Source: Flavobacterium sp. YJ01 | GTDB taxonomy: Bacteria; Bacteroidota; Bacteroidia; Flavobacteriales; Flavobacteriaceae | Reading direction: 5' to 3' | Assembly: GCF_029320955.1 (NCBI RefSeq) | Contig: NZ_CP119757.1 | Span: forward strand, 3,038,001-3,102,000 | DNA: 64,000 bases | Shown here: positions 23,937 through 32,325 of the stretch, one piece after another | Layout of the letters: every line of letters starts with the position of its first letter | How positions within the stretch are numbered: position 1 is the stretch's first letter | Made by a program: the position numbers and the translations under genes | The notes under the pieces: generated by a model | Told to the model about the DNA's origin: nothing | What the model saw: the letters and a program-made list of their open reading frames with translations, nothing else | Databases searched by the model: none

Positions 23937-25439
23937 ATGAATAAAATATATCTAACCATTTTAGTTTTGTTTTCGTATTGCGGGTTTTCTCAATCACAAC
24001 CAGAAAATAGTTTAAAACAAGGACAATATTCAAATCCCATTTTTGCGGGAGATTATCCTGATCCGAGTTTGCTTCGCGATGGAAAAGATTATTATGTCGT
24101 TCATTCTTCATTCGATTATTATCCTGGACTTTTAATTTGGCATTCGACTGATTTAATGAATTGGCAGCCTGTTACAAATGCACTTTCTAAATATGTTGGA
24201 GCAGTTTGGGCGCCTGATCTAATTAAGTACAACAATAAATATTACATTTATTTTCCTGCGAATAATACCAATTTCGTAGTTTCAGCCGATTCCATTAACG
24301 GACCTTGGAGCGAACCGATAGATTTAAAAATAGGAAACATAGATCCTGGACATATTACAGACGATAAAGGAAACCGATTTTTGTATTTCAGCAACGGCGG
24401 TTATGTAGCATTATCAAAAGACGGACTTTCGATAACAAGCGAATTGAAACACGTTTACGATGGATGGAAAATTCCGCGAGAATGGAGTATTGAATGTTTT
24501 TGCATGGAAGGTCCGAAATTGTTTAAGCGAGGAGAATATTATTATTTAACCGTTGCAGAAGGCGGAACTGCGGGGCCAGCCACAAGTCATATGGTGATTT
24601 CCGCAAGATCAAAATCACCGCTTGGACCTTGGGAAAACTCTCCTCACAATCCGATTGTGCGCACAAACAGTAATTCTGAAACTTGGTGGTCAAAAGGACA
24701 CAGCACCGTTTTTGAAGATGCAAACGGAAAATGGTGGATGATTTTTCACGGTTATGAAAAAGAGTATTACAATTTAGGACGCCAAACTTTACTTCAGCCA
24801 ATTGAATGGACAAAAGACGGCTGGTATAAAATTCCAGATAATATTCAAACAGACAAACCAATTGCGAAACCAGAAGGCAAAACGCTTCCTGAATTTTCTT
24901 TGAGCGATAATTTTGAAGGAACAGCTTTAAAACCGCAATGGAAGTTTTATAATGGAGTAGAAAAAACAAGATTTAAAATAGCGAATAATACATTGATAAT
25001 TGAAGGAAAAGGGGATGGCGTAGGAAACAGTTCGCCTCTTGTAATTGTTCCTGGCGGACATTCGTATTCAGCTGAAGTTGAAGTTGAAATGGAAGGCGAT
25101 GCAGTAGGCGGTTTGGTACTTTTTTACGATAACAAATATTACTCAGGAATATTAGCAGATCAAAATAACATTTTGGCGAATTTAAGAGGATGGCAATTTC
25201 CTACGGAGAAAAATACGCATACGCGAAAAGTCTTTCTTCGACTTAAAAACATCAAAAATACAGTCGATATGTTTTACAGCGTTGACGGAAAAGATTGGAA
25301 GAAAATTGAAAACTCTGTAGAAGTTTCAGGATACAATCATAATGTTTTAAGCGGTTTTTTGGGATTAAGAATTGGTCTTTGTTCGATTGGAAAAGGAAGT
25401 GTGAAGTTTAAGAATTTTGTTTATAAAACTTTAGAGTAA
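23937..25439 (+). CDS. Glycoside hydrolase family 43 (beta-xylosidase/arabinosidase-like)
   Basis: 500 aa from the chosen ATG. Signal peptide about 1-19 (CGFSQ). Five-bladed propeller catalytic domain (about 30-300) with the GH43 acids: base Asp in AGDYPDPSLL (D42), pKa-tuning Asp in NIDPGHITDD (about 136) and acid Glu in CMEGPKLF (about 191). A C-terminal beta-sandwich (about 320-500) resembles the GH43 C2 domain. Likely removes xylose or arabinose from plant polysaccharide; exact specificity is unclear. The ATG at 23937 is preferred because the earlier in-frame start lies within the promoter motif. Confidence 0.92.
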   Translation: MNKIYLTILVLFSYCGFSQSQPENSLKQGQYSNPIFAGDYPDPSLLRDGKDYYVVHSSFDYYPGLLIWHSTDLMNWQPVTNALSKYVGAVWAPDLIKYNNKYYIYFPANNTNFVVSADSINGPWSEPIDLKIGNIDPGHITDDKGNRFLYFSNGGYVALSKDGLSITSELKHVYDGWKIPREWSIECFCMEGPKLFKRGEYYYLTVAEGGTAGPATSHMVISARSKSPLGPWENSPHNPIVRTNSNSETWWSKGHSTVFEDANGKWWMIFHGYEKEYYNLGRQTLLQPIEWTKDGWYKIPDNIQTDKPIAKPEGKTLPEFSLSDNFEGTALKPQWKFYNGVEKTRFKIANNTLIIEGKGDGVGNSSPLVIVPGGHSYSAEVEVEMEGDAVGGLVLFYDNKYYSGILADQNNILANLRGWQFPTEKNTHTRKVFLRLKNIKNTVDMFYSVDGKDWKKIENSVEVSGYNHNVLSGFLGLRIGLCSIGKGSVKFKNFVYKTLE

Positions 25440-25451
25440 GTTAAGCTAATC

Positions 25452-25600
25452 TTTGCGGGACTTCGACTTCGCTCAGTCTGACAAAAGAATAAAAAACTTT
25501 GCGACTTAGCGTCTTTGCGAGATTATTTCAAAATAGCATTAACCTTTGTGAATCTCTGCGTGAAACCTTCGCGATTCTCTGCGGAACTCTCCATAAAATA
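25452..25600. repeat. Mixed dispersed repeats between GH43 and CDGSH genes
   Basis: Contains GACTTCGACTTCGCTCAGTCTGACA (25459-25483), the complement of a copy at 38536-38562, then CTTTGCG units (25498-25525) and CTGCGTGAAACC/CTGCGGAAC units. No coding signal. Confidence 0.65.
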
Positions 25601-25622
25601 GAACCAGTTTAAACTACGTTCA

Positions 25623-25907
25623 TTGCTCCTAAATAAAGATATATTTCGCAATCTTTGCATCCGAAAAAAAACAAAATTTATAAGCAAGACTAAATTAATC
25701 ATCAATAAAAATGGATCAATCAAAATTGAAGGCGATTTTGAAATCATGGATCCAGAAGGAGCGCTTTACGGTTTACAAGGAAGATCTGCATTAGGACTTT
25801 GCCGTTGCGGATTATCTAATAACAAACCTTTTTGCGACGGAGGACACCGAAACAACTTCGAACACGATTCTGTTGCGTTTGATTTACCGCCAATGAAAAC
25901 GAACTAA
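25623..25907 (+). CDS. CDGSH iron-sulfur domain protein, non-ATG start
   Basis: The CDGSH signature is complete: CRCGLSNNKPFCDGGH, giving three Cys and one His for a 2Fe-2S cluster (the third position of CDGSH is Gly here). The frame has no ATG or GTG at the N-terminus. The only standard start is TTG at 25623, which gives 94 aa, but family N-termini as I remember them begin at SKTKLIINKNGSIKIEGDFE, which here is preceded by ATA (25680-25682). Either ATA/TTG starts are used or an ATG was lost by mutation or base-calling. Redox or iron-sulfur role; cytoplasmic. Followed by a strong terminator. Confidence 0.8.
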   Translation: MLLNKDIFRNLCIRKKTKFISKTKLIINKNGSIKIEGDFEIMDPEGALYGLQGRSALGLCRCGLSNNKPFCDGGHRNNFEHDSVAFDLPPMKTN

Positions 25908-25934
25908 GATTTTTCTAGTTTTTCAAATAAACGA

Positions 25935-25962
25935 AACCGCATTTTTAAGATGCGGTTTTTTT
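25935..25962 (+). terminator. Terminator after CDGSH gene
   Basis: AACCGCAT/ATGCGGTT stem with a 7-base loop followed by seven T. Confidence 0.88.
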
Positions 25963-26051
25963 ATATCATTATTTTGAAAAAATAAAATACAAGTGTTTCA
26001 TTTTGAATTAATTCCTTTAATTTTATCTGCATCAAATAATGTTTTCGGTTT

Positions 26052-27608
26052 ATGATATTTAAAAGACTTTTAATAGGATTCTTTTTTTTGGTTTTGATGA
26101 ATGAAGGAATCGCTCAAAATAAAATAAATCTATTTTCAGAAATCAATTATAATTCGATTCCTGCGATAAATTTAAACGAATATAAATCAGTTCAGGATCG
26201 CGATTCTCGTTTGCAAAACCCTAATATTGCGTTGGGAGTTGGAATTTCTGGCGGCGGATCGAGAGCACAGTTTTTCAGTCTGGGCGTACTTTTAGGTTTA
26301 GAAGAAATTCAGGAAGAAAATTCAAACCATAATTTTCTCAATGAAATCGATTATTTCTCGACTGTTTCTGGAGGCTGTTATTCGGCTGGATATTATCTGA
26401 CTATTCTAAAAAATAAATTGCAATATGACAATTGCACTTTCAACGAATTTTATTTTTCTAAAGCAGATGCCTTTAAATCTGATGTCAATAAATCGGCTAC
26501 ACTTTTTTCTCTTTTAAATAATAGCCGAAACGAAAAAGGAGAAAAAGTCTCTATGGCTCAAAGATTAGATTTGGAAGTTTTGCAATACGACAGCGCCAAT
26601 CCAGAAAATCAGAATAAGTTTAAAACACAAATGCTTTTGTCTGATTTTTTTATTCCGAAAGAAAGTAAACAAAATCCACAACTGCCAATGATGGTGGCCA
26701 ACGGAACTGCTTATAACAATGGAGAACGTTTTCCGTTTATGCCGCACATTATTCGGGCTTTAAAAATAAATTCTTCTTTAGCGCCAAATAAAGCGTCACT
26801 TCCGCTTGACAAAAATCAAATTAATAATGGTTACGATTTTCCGCTTACGTATGCCATAACGGCGAGTTCTGCTTTTCCTGGCGTTCTGCCAAAAACCAAA
26901 TTCGGAATCAAAAATCAAGATAAAATTTTATGTGTAATAGACGGTGGCGCTTCTGACAATATGGGTTACGAAACCTTGATTGAATTGCTCCACAACGACA
27001 ATAAAGTGAAAGACAAAAACAAAAAATCGCTTTTTATTGATTGTTTGGGACAAGGAAAAAAATCGCCTTTTATAAACGATGGCAAAATTAGACTTCTTTC
27101 GTTATTAGAAACTGCGTCTTTATATACGGTTCAAACTCGATATATGACTTTTGAAAGAGATGTTGAAAATGCTTTGGAACGCTATAAAATTCCAACTTCA
27201 AATTATCAGATTATTGGTTTTACAACTTTAAGAAATCATTTGTCAACTTTGAAGAAAGATGAAAAATATGAAGATTTAGTTACGCAGCTAAAAAATACCG
27301 ATGACGAAGCGGCAAGTTGGCTTCAGCTTCACAATGATTTTAAAGCAAAACTGATTGAGAAATTTGGTTTGGATAGTTTTAAAAAAGATAAAAATGGCGA
27401 AATACTGCTTTCTAGTTTAGATAGAGAAAAGTTTAAAGATTTTGGCGCAAGCGAACTTTTAATGCTTTATGAATATGCTTCGCACGTAGAAACCAAACTC
27501 AAAATTACACCCGAAGAAAAAGAAATGTTACTACTTTCTGGACGTTTTGCGGCGTATTTGAAGACCAATGAATTGAAAGAATTATTGGTAGAGAATAAAG
27601 GTTTTTAG
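26052..27608 (+). CDS. Patatin-like phospholipase/acyl hydrolase
   Basis: 518 aa. Signal peptide about 1-21 (NEGIAQ). Oxyanion motif GISGGGSRAQ (about 60-69), nucleophile in YFSTVSGGCYSAGYY (Ser about 105, a GxSxG variant starting S-T-V) and the catalytic dyad Asp in VIDGGASDNMG (about 297, the DGG/A motif). So all patatin parts are present. Export signal means it acts in the periplasm, outer membrane or outside, probably on phospholipids or lipid esters. Convergent with the PrcB-like lipoprotein gene, only four bases apart, with no terminator visible between. Confidence 0.88.
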   Translation: MIFKRLLIGFFFLVLMNEGIAQNKINLFSEINYNSIPAINLNEYKSVQDRDSRLQNPNIALGVGISGGGSRAQFFSLGVLLGLEEIQEENSNHNFLNEIDYFSTVSGGCYSAGYYLTILKNKLQYDNCTFNEFYFSKADAFKSDVNKSATLFSLLNNSRNEKGEKVSMAQRLDLEVLQYDSANPENQNKFKTQMLLSDFFIPKESKQNPQLPMMVANGTAYNNGERFPFMPHIIRALKINSSLAPNKASLPLDKNQINNGYDFPLTYAITASSAFPGVLPKTKFGIKNQDKILCVIDGGASDNMGYETLIELLHNDNKVKDKNKKSLFIDCLGQGKKSPFINDGKIRLLSLLETASLYTVQTRYMTFERDVENALERYKIPTSNYQIIGFTTLRNHLSTLKKDEKYEDLVTQLKNTDDEAASWLQLHNDFKAKLIEKFGLDSFKKDKNGEILLSSLDREKFKDFGASELLMLYEYASHVETKLKITPEEKEMLLLSGRFAAYLKTNELKELLVENKGF

Positions 27609-27612
27609 GTGT

Positions 27613-28062
27613 TTACTGCTCAAAAACAACCCTTTTGTCTGTCTTTGCTATTTTTACAATTTCATAAGGTCTAGATAATCTAGATGTTAGATCTCCAGTT
27701 TTTAATTTTTCAACTTTTACAATTATGGTTTTACGGTTTTGACTGATTTTTACAATATCAATAGAATGCCCGCCATTGTATTGAGTTTTATCTATAATCG
27801 CAATAATTTGATATTTATTGAAATCAATATTTGTCTCACTGAAATTTTTTACTAAATCATTTGAAGTACTCATTTCTGTCATTAAATTGTTCCATGCTTT
27901 GGTATTTTTAATGACTAAAAATGTTGAAGCAGTACTTTCGTCATAAGGAAAAGAATCACCTTTTGCTATTCCAGAATATTGTACCTCTGAAATTGGTAAA
28001 TCTTCACTCTCACAGCTTGTAAAAACAAATAGAAGAATAAAAAATAAGAAAATCTGTTTCAT
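27613..28062 (-). CDS. Lipoprotein with PrcB-like C-terminal domain
   Basis: 149 aa. Lipoprotein signal MKQIFLFFILLFVFTSCESED (Cys17 is the lipidated residue). The remainder matches the PrcB_C-type domain: AWNNLMTEMS, then IDFNKYQIIAIIDKTQYNGGHSIDIVKI and LTSRLSRPYEIVKIAKTDKRVVF. PrcB stabilises a protease complex in Treponema; here the role is unknown. The Asp after the Cys (CE) does not give the simple Asp+2 inner-membrane retention signal. Convergent with the patatin gene. Confidence 0.75.
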   Translation of the reverse strand: MKQIFLFFILLFVFTSCESEDLPISEVQYSGIAKGDSFPYDESTASTFLVIKNTKAWNNLMTEMSTSNDLVKNFSETNIDFNKYQIIAIIDKTQYNGGHSIDIVKISQNRKTIIVKVEKLKTGDLTSRLSRPYEIVKIAKTDKRVVFEQ

Positions 28063-28316
28063 AATTTTTTGGTTTTAGTTAGAAAATACTTTCTATTTAA
28101 CAGATGCTGTTTTTTTTAAATGGTTGCGTAAGAGCTGTTTATTTTTTTTGTTTTTAAAATTACGAGAATATTTGTTGCTTTAAAACAATTGATTAAAAAC
28201 GCTGTTATTTCTCAAGAGGCTAATTACTATTTTTTGTTTTAATTCAAATTGTAAAAAGGGTATATTTCAATTTTTTCCCTCAACTTTGCAAAACAATCTT
28301 TTAAATAAAATTCAAA

Positions 28317-28856
28317 ATGGAATTCGGTAAAATCATTATTTCAGAAACAGCAGCAAATAGCGAAAATCCTCAAGACGTTGTAAATTCGAATATTTCGGTA
28401 ATCAATTTAATGCGTGAAGAAAAAATAGACGATGATTTAATTCACGAAGATGCTTTAATGAGTTATTATTTAGATTTTTACGCTTCGAAATATGCAGAAG
28501 GAAATTTTTCGCAATTTGTACACGATTCTGGCTGGAACAAAGAATTGAACGAATTAATAGAAGAAGGTTTAGCTTTAATTGGTGCCGAAAAACATTTGGA
28601 ATTATTTAAAGAACAATCTCGAAAACTGCGTTTGCAGAGCAATATCAAATTAGCAAAATTTCTAAAAGAAAAAGCAGACACACCAAATGCTTTTCGCGAT
28701 GTTTTGAATAACAATACGTATTTCGAATTGGATGAAAATATAGTCGAACTAAATGCGGCGTTCTTAAAATCGCATCCTGATACAGAAGTGCTTTCGGTCG
28801 AGGAAATGTTTGCTGCTTTAGAAGAATTTGTTGGTCACGAAATCAAAAGAGATTAA
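28317..28856 (+). CDS. DMP19-like (DUF4375) family protein
   Basis: 179 aa, cytoplasmic. HEDALMSYYLDFYASKYAEGNFSQFVHDSGWNKELNELIEEGLALIGAEKHLELF fits the DMP19-like family signature (YxLdxx...GgfsQfvxNsg), with Glu-Gly-Asn replacing the usual NGG. The protein is acidic, which is notable because DMP19 of Neisseria is a DNA-mimic protein that binds a repressor and a nucleoid protein. Extending that function to this one is a guess. Solitary gene, 255 bases from its neighbour upstream. Confidence 0.7.
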   Translation: MEFGKIIISETAANSENPQDVVNSNISVINLMREEKIDDDLIHEDALMSYYLDFYASKYAEGNFSQFVHDSGWNKELNELIEEGLALIGAEKHLELFKEQSRKLRLQSNIKLAKFLKEKADTPNAFRDVLNNNTYFELDENIVELNAAFLKSHPDTEVLSVEEMFAALEEFVGHEIKRD

Positions 28857-28960
28857 ATTATTTTGGCAGCAAAAAAGGTGCTTTGAGCTTAAATAAGTTA
28901 TATTTTTAAGAAAGTAGTTTTGAAATTTTAATTTTTCTGGCAGATTTTGTAAGAAAAGTA

Positions 28961-28968
28961 TATATTTG
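28961..28968 (+). promoter_or_regulatory. -7 promoter element for lipoprotein gene
   Basis: TATATTTG matches TAnnTTTG, 37 bases before the ATG at 29006. No -33 at the right distance. Confidence 0.45.
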
Positions 28969-29005
28969 GAGAACCCAAAAAAATGCTACCATTAAATTGA
29001 TGCCT

Positions 29006-29926
29006 ATGAAAAAAACTATACTAATTAGTGGAGTTTTGCTTTTTTTATTCGCTTGCGGTAAAAATGAAAAAACTAAAAACGAAGCAGAAATTCAGAATCA
29101 GGAATTACTTTCTCTGATAAAAACAGATTCTAATATAAATAGGAAAGAGTTTAAAAAGCTAATTTTTAAAAATCTGGATAATATAGAAAATTCAGATGAA
29201 TTGGATCTTCCGTTACTTTCAAAAGTGGCATCAAATCTTAAAATCAAATATTCGAAAATTAAAATTGACGAGACAAGTTCTATCAATTTCGATCAAAAAA
29301 CGGCATTTTTTGTTGTCACAATTGTAGAGCAAAACAAAAAAAAGCCAAAATCGGATGATTTTGATGATTTAGGAAATTATTTTCAGCGTAAATATTTGTT
29401 TGTAGATCGTGAAAGCGGAAATATAATTGCCGAAGAATTTGATGCCAATTTAGGATATTATCATAACGAAGGAGTTCGATTTTCTAAATCGCATATTTTG
29501 AAAAATCTGGTATATCTCAACGAAACAACTCCAGCAATTGCTTTTTATACAGAAGCCATCGCAAGTAGCAGAATAGTTTTGTATTCGGAACAAAAATTTA
29601 CTTTACTGACTCTTGAAAATAATGAAATCAGGAAATTTTTATACGAATATCCAATTCGTCTTACCAATGGAGATTCTAACGGAAACGGTACTTACCAGAT
29701 CGAAACTTTAGAAACGGGTATGAGTTTGGGAGACAATAAAACAAATGGCTATTTTGATTTAATTGTGACCAAAAATTTCTCTTATGAAGAAGCTATCGAA
29801 GATAGTTTAGAAAACGATATGGAAAAAAATAAGGAATTGAAAATCAAAAAGGAATCTGAGAAGCTGAAGTTTAATGGTAGAGAATACGCTTTTCATCGTG
29901 ATGACAGACATCGTTTTCTTGAATAA
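29006..29926 (+). CDS. Lipoprotein of unknown function
   Basis: 306 aa from the ATG at 29006 (another in-frame ATG lies at 29000). Signal MKKTILISGVLLFLFACGKNEK with lipidated Cys18. The rest is hydrophilic, acidic and has no motif I recognise; the C-terminus is rich in Lys/Glu (ENDMEKNKELKIKKESEKLKFNG), probably helical. The middle (YEYPIRLTNGDSNGNGTYQIETLETGMSLGDNKTNGYFDLIVTKNF) looks like a beta region reporting on a quantity. Stand-alone gene with a hairpin downstream. Confidence 0.75.
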   Translation: MKKTILISGVLLFLFACGKNEKTKNEAEIQNQELLSLIKTDSNINRKEFKKLIFKNLDNIENSDELDLPLLSKVASNLKIKYSKIKIDETSSINFDQKTAFFVVTIVEQNKKKPKSDDFDDLGNYFQRKYLFVDRESGNIIAEEFDANLGYYHNEGVRFSKSHILKNLVYLNETTPAIAFYTEAIASSRIVLYSEQKFTLLTLENNEIRKFLYEYPIRLTNGDSNGNGTYQIETLETGMSLGDNKTNGYFDLIVTKNFSYEEAIEDSLENDMEKNKELKIKKESEKLKFNGREYAFHRDDRHRFLE

Positions 29927-29948
29927 GCTATAAATTTAAAACAATCTC

Positions 29949-29971
29949 AAAAGCACTTTTTTAGTGCTTTT
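29949..29971 (+). terminator. Probable terminator after lipoprotein gene
   Basis: AAAAGCACT/AGTGCTTTT stem with a five-T loop, followed by a short U-rich tail. Confidence 0.65.
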
Positions 29972-30034
29972 GCTGTTTATAAGAGATTTCAGTTTTCCTT
30001 TTAAACTTTGTCCTTTTGTTAACAAACATTTCAT

Positions 30035-30042
30035 TAAATTTG
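30035..30042 (+). promoter_or_regulatory. -7 promoter element for serS
   Basis: TAAATTTG matches TAnnTTTG. A TTTTG ends 16 bases before it (30014-30018), one base shorter than the usual -33 spacing. Confidence 0.5.
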
Positions 30043-30082
30043 CTTCCGTTATAAAAAATACAATAGTTATAAAAAACAAGCT

Positions 30083-31354
30083 ATGTTACAAATTGCATTT
30101 ATTAGAGAAAATCAAGAGAAAGTAATCAAAGCTTTAGCAAAACGAAATATCGATGCTAAAAGCGTTGTTGAAGAAGTGGTTCAATTAGACGAAAATCGTC
30201 GTGCTGCACAAGTGGAATTAGACAATACTTTATCAGAATCTAATAAATTGTCCAAAGATATTGGTGAATTGATGAAATCTGGAGAGAAAGCTAAAGCGGC
30301 AATCTTAAAAGAAAAAACAGTTTCGCTAAAAGAAAAAAGCAAAGAACTTAGCGAAAAAGCAGAAGCTTTGGCTGTTGAGTTAACCAATAAATTATACACT
30401 TTACCAAACCTTCCGGCTGATATTGTTCCTGAGGGAAAAACGCCAGACGATAATTTAAATGTTTTCCAAGAAGGAGATATTCCTACTTTACACGAAGGCG
30501 CACAACCGCATTGGGAATTGGTAAAGAAATACGATATTATCGATTTTGAATTGGGTGTAAAAATTACTGGAGCAGGATTTCCTGTTTATAAAGGAAAAGG
30601 CGCTCGTTTACAGCGTGCTTTAATCAATTACTTTTTAGACAAAAATACAGCCGCAGGATACAATGAAGTTCAGGTACCGCATTTGGTAAACGAAGCTTCA
30701 GGTTTTGGAACGGGACAATTGCCGGATAAAGAAGGACAAATGTATCATTCTACAATTGATGATTTATATTTGATTCCAACTGCTGAGGTTCCAGTTACGA
30801 ATTTATTTCGTGATGTAATTTTAAACGAAAGCGAATTGCCTGTTTTGCATACAGCGTATACGCCATGTTTCCGTCGTGAAGCAGGTTCTTACGGAGCACA
30901 CGTTCGCGGATTAAACCGTTTACACCAATTTGATAAAGTAGAAATTGTACGTGTGGAGCATCCAGATAATTCTTATGCTGCGCTTGACGGAATGGTGGAG
31001 CATGTAAAAGAGATTCTAAAAGAATTAAAATTACCGTACAGAGTTTTACGTCTTTGCGGTGGCGATATGGGATTCACATCTGCTTTAACTTACGATTTTG
31101 AAGTGTTTTCTACAGCACAAGATCGTTGGTTGGAGATTAGTTCTGTTTCTAATTTTGAAACTTTCCAAGCAAATCGTTTGAAGTTGCGTTTCAAAGATAA
31201 AGATGGAAAAAATCAATTGGCTCACACACTTAACGGAAGTTCATTAGCGCTTCCGCGTGTTTTAGCTGGAATTATTGAAAATTACCAAACTCCAGAAGGA
31301 ATCGTAATACCAGAAGTTTTACGTCCTTACTGTGGATTTGATATTATAAACTAA
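30083..31354 (+). CDS. serS: Seryl-tRNA synthetase
   Basis: 423 aa. Charges tRNA-Ser (and Sec tRNA). N-terminal antiparallel coiled-coil arm (about 30-105) reaches the long variable arm of the tRNA. Class II core motifs: motif 2 TPCFRREAGSYGAHVRGLNRLHQF and motif 3 LNGSSLALPRVLAGIIENYQTPEG. Length is typical. Separated from lgt by a strong terminator. Confidence 0.97.
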   Translation: MLQIAFIRENQEKVIKALAKRNIDAKSVVEEVVQLDENRRAAQVELDNTLSESNKLSKDIGELMKSGEKAKAAILKEKTVSLKEKSKELSEKAEALAVELTNKLYTLPNLPADIVPEGKTPDDNLNVFQEGDIPTLHEGAQPHWELVKKYDIIDFELGVKITGAGFPVYKGKGARLQRALINYFLDKNTAAGYNEVQVPHLVNEASGFGTGQLPDKEGQMYHSTIDDLYLIPTAEVPVTNLFRDVILNESELPVLHTAYTPCFRREAGSYGAHVRGLNRLHQFDKVEIVRVEHPDNSYAALDGMVEHVKEILKELKLPYRVLRLCGGDMGFTSALTYDFEVFSTAQDRWLEISSVSNFETFQANRLKLRFKDKDGKNQLAHTLNGSSLALPRVLAGIIENYQTPEGIVIPEVLRPYCGFDIIN

Positions 31355-31376
31355 AAAAAATAGTTTTTAAGATACA

Positions 31377-31411
31377 AACCTAACAGGTTTTTAAAACCTG
31401 TTAGGTTTTCT
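31377..31411 (+). terminator. Terminator after serS
   Basis: Perfect 11-bp stem AACCTAACAGG/CCTGTTAGGTT with a 10-base A/T loop and T-rich tail; palindromic enough to act on both strands. Confidence 0.88.
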
Positions 31412-31438
31412 TAATTTATAGAAATTAAAAAACGGAGC

Positions 31439-32278
31439 ATGAAAAACGGAATATTAAATTGGAACGTAGATCCTGTCATTTTCTGGATCACGGATAGTTT
31501 TCCGTTAAAATATTACGGAGCTCTTTTTGCCTGCGGACTTCTTCTAGGCTTTTATATTGTTAGAAATATTTATAAAAAAGAAAACCTTTCTTTAGACAAT
31601 CTCGACAGCTTACTAATTTATGTTATTGTTGGAACCGTTTTAGGAGCCAGACTTGGACATTGTTTTTTTTATGAAGCAGATTATTTTCTAAAACATCCAA
31701 TAGAAATTCTTTTGCCAATTCAGAAAATTAAAGGCTCTTACGAATTTGTCGGGTATCAAGGTCTTGCAAGTCACGGAGGTTCAATTGGAGTAATTACGGC
31801 AATGATTTTATATTGCCGCAAATACAAAGTGCAATTCTTGGGACTTTTGGATAAAATGTCGGTTGCAGTTCCTGTAACGGGTGCTTTTATCAGAATGGGA
31901 AATTTTATGAATTCTGAAATTTACGGAAAACCAACCAACGGAAATTGGGGTGTAGTTTTTCAAAGAGATGATTTAATTCCGAGACATCCAACACAATTAT
32001 ACGAAGCTTTTGCTTATTTATTGATTTTTGGAATTCTGTTTTACATGTACAAATCAGAAAAAATTAGAAATGCACAAGGTTTAATCTTTGGAACTTTCTT
32101 AACTTTATTATTCGCAGCTCGTTTTATAATTGAATTTTTCAAAGAAAATCAAGAAGCTTTCGAGAATGATATGCTGATAAATATGGGACAGATTTTAAGT
32201 ATTCCGTTTATTTTAATTGGTTTGGGATTGATTTTTTGGAAAAGTAAAAAAGTTACAGTTTACAGTGACAGTTTATAG
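31439..32278 (+). CDS. lgt: Prolipoprotein diacylglyceryl transferase
   Basis: 279 aa, seven membrane helices. It attaches the diacylglyceryl group to the Cys of lipoprotein precursors at the inner membrane. The Lgt signature GAFIRMGNFMNSEIYGKPT (with the conserved Arg and Asn) and RHPTQLYEAFAYLL are present, as are Arg and Glu of ARFIIEFFKE. Several substrates are encoded here (lipoproteins at 27613, 29006, 38609, 45946, 55805 and 62395). The last codons fall in a short ACAGTTT-type repeat (about 32262-32275). Confidence 0.95.
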   Translation: MKNGILNWNVDPVIFWITDSFPLKYYGALFACGLLLGFYIVRNIYKKENLSLDNLDSLLIYVIVGTVLGARLGHCFFYEADYFLKHPIEILLPIQKIKGSYEFVGYQGLASHGGSIGVITAMILYCRKYKVQFLGLLDKMSVAVPVTGAFIRMGNFMNSEIYGKPTNGNWGVVFQRDDLIPRHPTQLYEAFAYLLIFGILFYMYKSEKIRNAQGLIFGTFLTLLFAARFIIEFFKENQEAFENDMLINMGQILSIPFILIGLGLIFWKSKKVTVYSDSL

Positions 32279-32289
32279 TTGAACTTAGC

Positions 32290-32318
32290 CTGAAAACTGC
32301 GACTGCGACTGAAAACTT
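32290..32318. repeat. Short CTGAAAACT/CTGCGA repeat
   Basis: CTGAAAACTG-CGACTGCGA-CTGAAAACTT, a simple duplicated sequence in the gap between lgt and the TPR gene. Confidence 0.45.
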
Positions 32319-32325
32319 AAAAAAT

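Noticed and set aside
24523..24969. Minus-strand 148-codon frame inside the GH43 gene
   Set aside because: It is an antisense shadow of a gene with catalytic residues in place; no signals of its own.
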